Shown in pieces: positions 1-4,969 of a stretch of DNA of 5,376 nucleotides (within the stretch, counting starts at the first letter, position 1; each line of letters starts with the position of its first letter). The notes below the pieces were generated by a model. It ran no database searches. It was given only the letters and a program-made list of their open reading frames with translations, and was not told where the DNA came from. Where the stretch lies: NCBI GenBank assembly GCA_913064935.1, contig CAJYBF010000088.1, positions 1 through 5,376 on the forward strand, given 5' to 3'. Both the position numbers and the translations under genes were made by a program. This DNA is from an uncultured Mollicutes bacterium (GTDB lineage: Bacteria; Bacillota_I; Bacilli_A; MAG-NZ).

Positions 1-249
1 ATACTACGCAGGCAACCAAGCTTGCGAATCAATCATTAGAGCATAAATATTCATGTTAAGAGCATTTAGATCTAATGTTTTGAATTACTCTGCAAAGTTC
101 AATCCTATATCCATAGGATTAGCTTTACGAGGATGTTGATGAATTATCTGTAAATTTAGTTGTTTGGGCCACCAGTCTTGATTTGTAGTATCACCAATAA
201 CGGATTTACTGGTAGCTCCAGTTACCGGACATTTTCCCATTTCATTCAT
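1..249 (-). pseudogene. katG: Catalase-peroxidase KatG, 5' remnant with two in-frame stops
   Basis: Reading from an ATG at 249 toward position 1 gives 83 codons that follow the KatG N-terminus. They show a CPVTGA-type start, DWWPKQLNL, HQH, NPM, then F-K-x-L-D-L and ALMIDSQAW-L-P-A, matching the usual DWWPNQLNL, EEFKKLDL and ALMTDSQDWWPADYG. Codon 55 is TAA (85-87), where the family normally has a residue just before F-K-x-L-D. Codon 82 is TAG (4-6), where the family has Asp of PADYG. These are not UGA, so neither can be explained as selenocysteine. A strong ribosome binding site (GGGGG, 7 nt before the ATG) survives. An intact KatG is a haem enzyme of about 720-740 residues that removes peroxide. 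Only its first tenth is in the window, and it is already broken, so I call it a decayed gene. The rest lies beyond the left edge. Confidence 0.85.
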
Positions 250-661
250 AATTCTACCCCCTTATTCATTTTTTTAAGCACTTTGGATAAACACCTCTAT
301 CGACTGTTTCTTAGTAATAGTTCTTAAGTAACTATAAATAGAAGTTTTTGCAATGGTATGCATTTTTAGTTTTAGAACTTTTAATATATCGCCAGGTGAT
401 TGTTACCCATAGTTCAACCCCTTATTGCATCCCTTTTAGATTCAATATACTTTTAAAACTTTTACATAAATATATCTACTATAAATATATTAATATGATT
501 ATTAAAGTATGTAATCTTACTCATTTAGTTTATGAAAAAGACATGGAAAAAAGGTTAAGCAATTTATAGTTAATTTGTTTTCATTACTGTTTGCATGGTC
601 TGCTAGAATGAAAAAAAAATGGCGGGATGTAAAAAGAAGTTGAGAAAAATAAGAAATTTTA
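250..661. other. Intergenic region upstream of the katG remnant; no supported gene
   Basis: I see no gene here. A plus-strand open frame at 348-569 lacks a ribosome binding site and recognisable domains, and its composition is that of translated AT-rich spacer. One imperfect palindrome, ATAGTT at 317-322 and AACTAT at 330-335 with 7 nt between, lies about 70 bp upstream of the katG start. It could be an old operator, but it does not match the PerR box that often precedes katG in Gram-positive bacteria. I cannot assign -35 and -10 boxes with confidence. Confidence 0.5.
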
Positions 662-865
662 TCAAAGTACAACCCTATAACAGATCATAATAGTTATTTT
701 ATTCAAAAAAAAGGAGGCACAACATGACTGGTGTGTCTCCCTCAATCTGACAATATCTTGTAATATATCGAACTTAATTTTTGAAAATACAGATGACTTT
801 ATCTCAATTTCTATCTTAAGACTACAATGACCTCAAGCCATATTTATAACCATCATTTCTATCAT
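662..865 (-). CDS. CopZ/HMA-like small copper-binding protein with UGA at the first metal Cys; 3' end uncertain
   Basis: The ATG at 865 directly follows the cueP TAA, with GGAG 9 nt before it inside cueP, so translation is probably coupled. The frame reads M-I-E-M-M-V-I-N-M-A, then TGA (833-835), then G-H-C-S-L-K-I-E-I-E-I, and on to K-I-K-F-D-I and I-V-R-L. This matches the start of HMA/CopZ copper chaperones: a hydrophobic first strand, the M-x-C-x-x-C loop (here M-A-UGA-G-H-C), the I-E of helix 1, and a second strand. The UGA falls exactly on the first metal-binding Cys. A SECIS-like hairpin follows at 801-822. Read through UGA, the frame has 67 codons and ends at TGA 662-664, close to the usual CopZ length. 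However, similarity fades after about 742, where a terminator (705-740) begins. The gene may therefore be 3'-truncated or frameshifted. The HMA call rests on short similarity and on the gene's position after cueP. Confidence 0.5.
705..740 (-). terminator. Rho-independent terminator of the cueP-HMA unit
   Basis: On the minus strand GGAGACACA (740-732) pairs with TGTGCCTCC (721-713), 9 bp including one G-T pair, around a 10-nt loop. Eight T residues follow (712-705). It is 125 bp past the cueP stop and ends the transcription unit before the katG remnant. It overlaps the last third of the HMA-like open frame. On the plus strand the same bases imitate a ribosome binding site plus ATG, but that frame closes after seven codons. 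Confidence 0.85.
801..822 (-). promoter_or_regulatory. Candidate SECIS element of the HMA-like gene
   Basis: Counting from the UGA at 833-835, nucleotides 11-17 pair with nucleotides 26-32: seven pairs, two of them G-U. The 8-nt apical loop starts with G. The loop begins 17 nt after UGA. This fits the published bacterial SECIS model as I recall it: UGA-to-loop distance about 16-37 nt, loop 3-14 nt, and a G among the first two loop bases. The stem is AU-rich and weak, so chance pairing is possible. Confidence 0.4.
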
Positions 866-1405
866 TTAATTCAACTCCATACTTGTTAAGCAAGTAAGAT
901 CGCCCGAATAAGTAGAAATCGTTGTCTCACTACTCAACCCATTATAATTTACTAAGATTGTTCCTTCTATATTTCTTGGAAGCCAAATTTCAAAAAATCC
1001 GTTTTGTAAACTTAAAACTTCCTCGTTGAATACTTCAACTCCATTATTGTCTCTTACAAGGACATTAAATACTTCTCCACTTAGTTCTGCTCTACAACCT
1101 GTAGCGCTGTGTATGAGTCAGGTATGAGTTGTATTTACATAAGGGGCAACAGCGATATAAAACTTATCCTTTGGCATATCGTATTTTATTTCTACAGCAC
1201 CTCTAATAATAAGTTCATTATCATATATTGAAGCACTTACCCCTCCCGGTAACCCACCATCTGAACCGATTTTCGTTATTATCTCCTCAGTCGAAAGTCC
1301 CCCTATTTCAAGTTGCTCTCTCAATTTAAGTTCCTCATTACCAGAATTTGTTGTACAACCAGTTAATACAATAACTGATAGAATTGCTACTAATAGTTTT
1401 TTCAA
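866..1405 (-). CDS. cueP: CueP-type copper-binding lipoprotein, predicted selenoprotein (UGA codon 96)
   Basis: CueP binds copper outside the cytoplasm; in Salmonella it is periplasmic. I start it at TTG 1405, which has GGTGG 7 nt upstream; an upstream TTG at 1423 is less likely. The reading is 179 residues. It has a lipoprotein signal with lipobox L-T-G-C (Cys17), so it is probably anchored to the outer face of the membrane. CueP hallmarks follow: D-K-F-Y-I-A-V-A-P (80-88), T-H-T (93-95), codon 96, H-S-A-T-G-C (99-104), N-G-F-F-E-I-W-L-P-R-N (135-145), and T-C-L-T-S-M-E-L near the end (Cys172). Codon 96 is TGA (1118-1120). Homologues have T-H-T-C here, and Salmonella CueP, as I recall, uses Cys96, Cys104 and Cys172. 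The frame is otherwise open to TAA 866-868. A SECIS-like hairpin at 1087-1109 supports selenocysteine. A standard gene caller would report only a truncated 95-residue product. The alternative is a Cys-to-stop mutation. Confidence 0.85.
1087..1109 (-). promoter_or_regulatory. Candidate SECIS element of cueP
   Basis: After the UGA at 1118-1120, the mRNA forms CUACA (1104-1100), loop GGU (1099-1097), UGUAG (1096-1092), a perfect 5-bp apical stem. Below a G/A mismatch come two G-C pairs (1107-1106 with 1089-1090), then an A/A mismatch and another C-G pair (1109 with 1087). Exactly 18 nt separate UGA from the GGU loop, as in E. coli fdhF, where the loop also begins GGU. The Gly-Cys codons GGU-UGU are themselves conserved in CueP, so part of the match is forced by protein sequence. 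The pairing flanks are less constrained. Confidence 0.65.
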
Positions 1406-1445
1406 TTCGTTTCCACCTTTCAAATCAGTTTAGTGATAAAATCGC

Positions 1446-1509
1446 AGACTTCACTATTTTATTAAGTCTTGCCAAAAATATTTTTAAATCATTTAAATTC
1501 TATAATGAT
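1446..1509 (-). promoter_or_regulatory. cueP upstream region with two inverted repeats
   Basis: Between the terminator at 1530-1551 and cueP are two inverted repeats: AGACTT (1446-1451) with AAGTCT (1464-1469), 12 nt apart, and ATCATT (1488-1493) with AATGAT (1504-1509), 10 nt apart. Because a terminator precedes it, cueP should have its own promoter here. Either repeat could be an operator. The 11-bp direct-repeat box found at the other three promoters is not clearly present, and I cannot place -35 and -10 boxes with confidence. Confidence 0.3.
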
Positions 1510-1529
1510 ATATCCAATTCTTGGAAGTT

Positions 1530-1551
1530 AAAAAAGGGCTAGAAAGCCCTT
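1530..1551 (-). terminator. Rho-independent terminator after the duplicated-domain protein
   Basis: On the minus strand AAGGGCT (1551-1545) pairs perfectly with AGCCCTT (1540-1534) around the 4-nt loop TTCT, and the T run continues to 1530. It lies 9 bp after the stop codon of the 1560-2198 gene and separates it from cueP. Confidence 0.9.
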
Positions 1552-1559
1552 CACTGTTC

Positions 1560-2198
1560 CTAAGCTCTTCTCGAAGAGTTGTACCCTGTACTATATCCGT
1601 TTCCCGTATAACTTCCATGACAATTACCACGGAAATCATTACTAATCCCATTTCCATAGGCAGCCATATTTGTTTCATATCCGTAATATTCGATTCCTAA
1701 TTCTGAGGCCTTTTCAGCAAGTTTAGTTTCAATGATATTGCGAGCTTCAATTGTCTCTGTTTCAGTCATTTCCAACCAGTCATATGAATTCATCAACTCA
1801 TGCATAAAATACATAAATTCAGTCTGGTCGGTAGATGTTAAACGATACATCATGCTTGATCCGAAACCAGCTCCAAGTATTGGGTTATCAATTCCAAGAT
1901 CTATGGCTTTTTGATTTAACAATCTATCTATTTCCTCTTTTGCAAAAACTAATTCCTCTTGTGTCATTGTTAAAAAATCATAAGAAGCAACTAGCTCAAT
2001 TTGATAATCCATGAATTCTTCCATTTCCTCAGTCACATACATCCCATGAGTGCCAACTCCTCTAGATTCTAAAGGATTGTCAAATCCCATATATTCAACT
2101 GCTCTATGGTAATACCCTTCAATACTTACTCTAGTATTCTCCATAGATGTAGTTATTCCTCCGGTTAGGAGAGTAATTGTTAATAATAAACCTTTCAT
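1560..2198 (-). CDS. Unrecognised, probably exported protein with an internal ~66-residue duplication
   Basis: The protein has 212 residues. It starts at ATG 2198, with GGAGG 6 nt upstream. I do not recognise the family. The first 16 or so residues (M-K-G-L-L-L-T-I...) look like a short signal or anchor segment. The body contains two copies of one domain, about residues 33-97 and 98-163. Each has an (F/I)-D-N-P near its start, S-Y-D-(F/W)-L followed by M-T in the middle (72-79 and 138-145), and a charged helix ending in (Q/E)-K-A; the period is 66. A third unit begins at L-G-I-E (167-170) but turns into a tail rich in Gly, Tyr, Asn and Ser with one N-C-H-G. His and Met appear at H-G-M and S-S-M-M. 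Its promoter carries the same regulator box as the SHOCT and regulator promoters. I infer an envelope stress or metal-related role; the biochemical function is unknown. Confidence 0.8.
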   Translation of the reverse strand: MKGLLLTITLLTGGITTSMENTRVSIEGYYHRAVEYMGFDNPLESRGVGTHGMYVTEEMEEFMDYQIELVASYDFLTMTQEELVFAKEEIDRLLNQKAIDLGIDNPILGAGFGSSMMYRLTSTDQTEFMYFMHELMNSYDWLEMTETETIEARNIIETKLAEKASELGIEYYGYETNMAAYGNGISNDFRGNCHGSYTGNGYSTGYNSSRRA

Positions 2199-2226
2199 TT
2201 TGTTCCTCCTTTTTTCTTACACTTAT

Positions 2227-2258
2227 ATTGTATAATTAAATTATGATGTAATTATGAA
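2227..2258 (-). promoter_or_regulatory. Promoter and regulator box of the duplicated-domain protein gene
   Basis: On the minus strand a half-site TTCATAATT (2258-2250) is followed 11 bp later by ATCATAATT (2247-2239). After 6 bp comes TACAAT (2232-2227), a good -10 match. The direct repeat occupies the place of a -35 box, as expected for activation by an OmpR-type regulator. The ATG is 28 bp downstream of the -10 hexamer. Confidence 0.65.
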
Positions 2259-2274
2259 GATATGGAATTAATCT

Positions 2275-2298
2275 AAAAAAAAGGAGAGAAGATCTCTC
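2275..2298 (-). terminator. Rho-independent terminator after the SHOCT pair
   Basis: On the minus strand GAGAGA (2298-2293) pairs with TCTCTC (2289-2284) across a 3-nt loop, followed after one base by eight T residues (2282-2275). It lies about 100 bp past the stop of the 2398-2577 gene and just upstream of the next promoter. Confidence 0.75.
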
Positions 2299-2330
2299 GA
2301 TAAGCTAGTTCGTCTTTTGCCAATATTTCT

Positions 2331-2355
2331 ACTATAGTCGATAAATTAACTATAG
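2331..2355. repeat. ACTATAG repeat between the SHOCT pair and its terminator
   Basis: ACTATAG occurs at 2331-2337 and 2349-2355, an 18-bp direct spacing. Because CTATAG is its own complement, the pair also forms a 7-bp inverted repeat, CTATAGT (2332-2338) with ACTATAG (2349-2355), 10 nt apart. It lies in the 3' untranslated part of the SHOCT message. It could be an RNA hairpin or a protein site; nothing decides. Confidence 0.35.
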
Positions 2356-2397
2356 GAATCTGAATTACTTTAAAAACAAGAATCTCCTAACTATTTC

Positions 2398-2577
2398 TTA
2401 GGCATTATCTTGAATTTGCTTAATTTCTCTATATTCTTCAACTGATATTTCTCCTTTTGCTAACCTTTCATTAAGGATATTAGAGGGGTTTTTTGAATTA
2501 TTAGAAAACATGTCAGACTTATCTTTTAAAAGAATGTAACCTACTACCAGGATAAATACTAATGGAATAAACATCAT
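2398..2577 (-). CDS. Small single-span membrane protein with C-terminal SHOCT-like segment
   Basis: This is a 59-residue protein beginning M-M-F-I-P-L-V-F-I-L-V-V-G-Y. Residues 3-17 form one membrane segment, followed by a charged linker. The C-terminal stretch I-L-N-E-R-L-A-K-G-E-I-S-V-E-E-Y-R-E-I-K (about 34-53) is a SHOCT motif, a short domain found at protein ends and thought to support oligomerisation. The start ATG (2577) overlaps the TGA of the upstream SHOCT gene as ATGA, with an AGGGAGAG ribosome binding site, so the two are translationally coupled. Its last third repeats the pattern L-x-N-R-L-A-N-G-D-V-T-I-E-E-Y of its neighbour, so it probably arose by duplication or works as a partner. 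The specific role is unknown; the context suggests the copper envelope response. Confidence 0.8.
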   Translation of the reverse strand: MMFIPLVFILVVGYILLKDKSDMFSNNSKNPSNILNERLAKGEISVEEYREIKQIQDNA

Positions 2578-2918
2578 AATTTTCTCTCCCTATCTAGTTC
2601 GTTCTTTATTAACTTATATTCTTCAATAGTGACATCCCCATTAGCCAGTCTATTGTCCAATGTTCTTTGAGCACTACTGATTGTTTTTCTATCCTTAAAC
2701 ATATATTTATAGATAATCGCAGCAACCATAAATATCAAGCTCCAAGATACAAACATCATAAGAATTCCCAACACCCAATTACTACGGCTAAAACTCCCCA
2801 TCATATGTCCACCATAATAATTATCAAACATTAAGTTATCTGATTGGGTCCTAAAAATCCAAAAACACGAGATTATGATTAGTAATGGAATTGTTAATAG
2901 CAAAATTGTTTTTTTCAT
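2574..2918 (-). CDS. Two-span membrane protein with Gly/Tyr/His/Met loop and C-terminal SHOCT domain
   Basis: The protein has 114 residues. I choose ATG 2918 (M-K-K-T-I-L-L-L) because AGGAGG lies 7 nt upstream; an upstream start at 2951 would run through the promoter. Segment 4-22 is hydrophobic (a signal-like or first span). A short outside loop contains N-Y-Y-G-G-H-M-M-G (33-41), whose His and Met could bind Cu(I). Segment 48-71 is the second span. Residues about 84-110, with L-D-N-R-L-A-N-G-D-V-T-I-E-E-Y, are a SHOCT domain. Small SHOCT membrane proteins with His/Met-rich loops are common beside copper genes of low-GC bacteria. It is the first gene of a two-gene unit with its own regulator-box promoter. 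Its Trp codons (three) are all TGG. Confidence 0.85.
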   Translation of the reverse strand: MKKTILLLTIPLLIIISCFWIFRTQSDNLMFDNYYGGHMMGSFSRSNWVLGILMMFVSWSLIFMVAAIIYKYMFKDRKTISSAQRTLDNRLANGDVTIEEYKLIKNELDRERKL

Positions 2919-2937
2919 AGCATTTCCTCCTGTATAT

Positions 2938-2969
2938 ATTCTATAACACAATTATGAATGAATTATGAA
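2938..2969 (-). promoter_or_regulatory. Promoter and regulator box of the SHOCT unit
   Basis: On the minus strand two perfect half-sites TTCATAATT lie at 2969-2961 and 2958-2950, an exact 11-bp direct repeat. Six bp later is TAGAAT (2943-2938), a -10-like hexamer. The distal half-site contains the TAA stop of the histidine kinase (2963-2965), so operator and coding end overlap. This is the cleanest copy of the box in the window. Confidence 0.75.
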
Positions 2970-4231
2970 GTTGATTTATCAAAATAGATTTTGAACTCCG
3001 TTCCTAATCCTACTTCACTTAAAACTTCTATCTCAGCACTAAGATCTTTAACTAGTAGATCAATTATGTAAAGCCCTAGTCCAGAACCTTTCTTATGAAG
3101 ATTTCTGGAACTCTCTATGCGGAAGTTTTTTTTGAATACATCTTTGAGATACTTATCTTCTATCCCTATACCCGTGTCACTTATCGAGAGAATCACTTTC
3201 TCATTCTCCGAAAGAGATACGGTTACACTACCTCTAGGATTAGAATAATAGAAACTGTTTGATAGAAGATTATAAACAATTCTAGATATCGACTCTCTTT
3301 CAGCAATAATTGTTACGTCACTATCAACTTTTAATATTAAGTTGATGTGTTTCGTATCAAAAATGCTTTTAAACTTAGTAGCATGCTCAATCACCAAATC
3401 AGACAAATTGATTTCCTCAGTTAAATACTCCTTACTACCTTTATTTACTGACTCAATCAAACGATTCAATGAGTAAACTTCTTCTTTCAAAGTCAGGACT
3501 ACTTCTTTGGTCAATAAAATTCTATCTGATTCGATAGCCTCTAAATAACTCAATAGTATAGTCAACGGTGTCTTCATATCATGAGTTACTGCATGAAGTT
3601 CACTAGATTTAGATACCTCAATTTCATCTAGTTTAGAATTCAAATTACTTACTCATGTATAGATGTCATAGAAATCAGCGAAATAAAATTCATCATCATC
3701 AAATTCCATCGATATAATTTGTATTCTTAGTTTATTACTGTCGTTCAGTACTTTACTAATCCTTTTTGAAGTATAGACATAGAAAATAATTATACTGACA
3801 ATATATACTATTACAATGAACAAATTTATAACAAGTAATAATGTACTACTTAGTACTTTGTTAAACGATTGTGAACTATCAATGAGCACTTCGCCAACTA
3901 CATCATCTTCGATAATGATGTCATACACTTCAAAATCGTTCCCCGTCATTTCCGTTTGGTAAAGTAATACTCCCTCAAAGTAATATTCCATTGATGTATT
4001 ATGAATATGAGAAAAGTGTTCTATATATTCATATACGGTCTCTTTCCCATTGTCCATGATCATATGCTCTACTATTCTTACAAAGGAATTTTCCTGTTGC
4101 AGTGTCGAATATTTTTCATAACTATTATTAAACAACAACATCCCCATATTAATGAAGACAAAAATGAAAGTGAAATAAATGCTCACTCTCTTGATCAAGC
4201 CACTATTTAAAAACTTCTTAACTTCATTCAT
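2963..4231 (-). CDS. Membrane sensor histidine kinase interrupted by an in-frame UGA at codon 193
   Basis: Read through one TGA (3653-3655), this is a 422-residue sensor kinase. It starts at ATG 4231, with AGGTGA upstream, overlapping the end of the response regulator gene by 8 bp. Spans are at about 15-34 and 129-153, enclosing an outside sensor loop of roughly 95 residues. A HAMP-like linker follows (154-206). The H box is A-V-T-H-D-M-K-T-P-L with phosphoacceptor His217. The N box has Asn321 and Asn325, the G1 box is D-T-G-I-G (352-356) and the G2 box is G-S-G-L-G-L (382-387), so the kinase core is complete. The TGA falls in the linker, between Thr192 and Val194. It might be a nonsense mutation splitting sensor from kinase, a sequencing error, or UGA read as an amino acid. 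A separate start for the second half is possible only at TTG 3643, without a clear ribosome binding site. With its regulator it probably senses copper or envelope stress (inference). Confidence 0.75.
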
Positions 4232-4913
4232 CTAGTTCACCTACAAATTTATAGCCTAATCCATATACTGTTTTAATAAACACTGGATTCTTAATATTAT
4301 CGTTAATTTTTCTTCTAATATTCTTTATATAGACATCAATCACCCTATCAAATACCTCTACGGAGTTACCAAAGCAATATTCTAACAGCTGCTCTCGAGT
4401 ATATATCTGAGATGGGTTGGTCGCTAAATATAACAAAAGTTTGAATTCATTTGCCGTAAGTTCAACATCGACATCATTTACTTTTATAACATTGTTATCA
4501 ATTGGTATAACAAGCAATCCTTCATAAAATGAAAGGGTTTTTCTATATGTTTTAGTATTACGCTTTAGAAAGTTTTTGATTTTCAGTAACAATTCCTCAG
4601 ATGAAAACGGCTTTACAATGTAGTCGTCAGCACCTATTGTTAATCCATATAATTTATCATCAATATCAGTTTTAGCTGTCAAGATGATAATAAATATGTC
4701 TGAGGTTTCCCTAATCTGCTTTATCATCTCTTCCCCAGAAATACCGGGAAGCATCAAATCAGTAACAATAATGTCTATTCGATTTTCTAACATAAGAGCT
4801 AATCCTTGTTCTGCACTAAATGCAGAAAATACGTTGTATCCCTCTTGAGTACAATGAAGTGATATCAAATTGTTTATTTTCATATTATCTTCTACAATTA
4901 ATATATTGCTCAT
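4224..4913 (-). CDS. OmpR-family response regulator
   Basis: The protein has 229 residues. I choose ATG 4913 (M-S-N-I-L-I-V-E-D-N) because AGAGGTG lies just upstream; an earlier start at 4943 would cover the promoter. The receiver domain (1-118) has Glu8-Asp9, phosphoacceptor Asp52 in V-T-D-L-M-L-P-G, Thr79 and Lys101 in K-P-F. A winged-helix DNA-binding domain follows (about 128-226), with T-A-N-E-F-K-L-L, R-E-Q-L-L-E, D-V-Y-I-K-N-I-R-R-K-I and V-Y-G-L-G-Y-K-F. All key residues are present and the length is normal. It is phosphorylated by the kinase encoded directly downstream; the genes overlap by 8 bp. Three promoters in this window carry 11-bp direct repeats suited to this family, including one before this gene, so autoregulation is likely. 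Its TGA stop is followed one codon later by TAA. Confidence 0.93.
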   Translation of the reverse strand: MSNILIVEDNMKINNLISLHCTQEGYNVFSAFSAEQGLALMLENRIDIIVTDLMLPGISGEEMIKQIRETSDIFIIILTAKTDIDDKLYGLTIGADDYIVKPFSSEELLLKIKNFLKRNTKTYRKTLSFYEGLLVIPIDNNVIKVNDVDVELTANEFKLLLYLATNPSQIYTREQLLEYCFGNSVEVFDRVIDVYIKNIRRKINDNIKNPVFIKTVYGLGYKFVGELDE

Positions 4914-4933
4914 ATGTATCACCTCTTTGTTAT

Positions 4934-4965
4934 AATATAACACATAATTGTGAATAGAATATGTG
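4934..4965 (-). promoter_or_regulatory. Promoter and degenerate regulator box of the two-component operon
   Basis: On the minus strand TTCACAATT (4954-4946) matches the half-site of the other promoters at 8 of 9 positions. The partner 11 bp upstream, CACATATTC (4965-4957), matches at 5 of 9. After 6 bp comes TATATT (4939-4934), a -10 hexamer. The spacing is identical to the SHOCT and 2198 promoters. A weaker box at the regulator's own gene fits modest autoregulation. Confidence 0.5.
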
Positions 4966-4969
4966 TATG

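Noticed and set aside
317..335. ATAGTT-N7-AACTAT as a PerR or Fur box of katG
   Set aside because: Does not match the PerR or Fur consensus I know. AT-rich spacer makes a 6-bp inverted repeat likely by chance.
348..569. Plus-strand open frame of 73 codons
   Set aside because: No ribosome binding site, no domain or signal, opposite strand to all real genes, and a composition expected from AT-rich spacer.
713..746. Plus-strand GGAGG followed by ATG, looking like a gene start
   Set aside because: The frame stops after seven codons, and the same bases are the arms of a minus-strand terminator.
1493..1678. Minus-strand 61-codon open frame overlapping the end of the duplicated-domain gene
   Set aside because: Lies out of frame over a well-supported gene and its terminator, with no ribosome binding site.
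1732..1914. Plus-strand 60-codon open frame
   Set aside because: Antisense shadow of the 1560-2198 gene.
4001..4210. Plus-strand 69-codon open frame
   Set aside because: Antisense shadow of the sensor part of the histidine kinase, with no start signals.
866..4231. UGA read as tryptophan (Mycoplasma-type code)
   Set aside because: All eight recognisable Trp codons in the window are TGG despite AT-richness, and two of the three in-frame UGAs fall on conserved cysteines rather than Trp positions.
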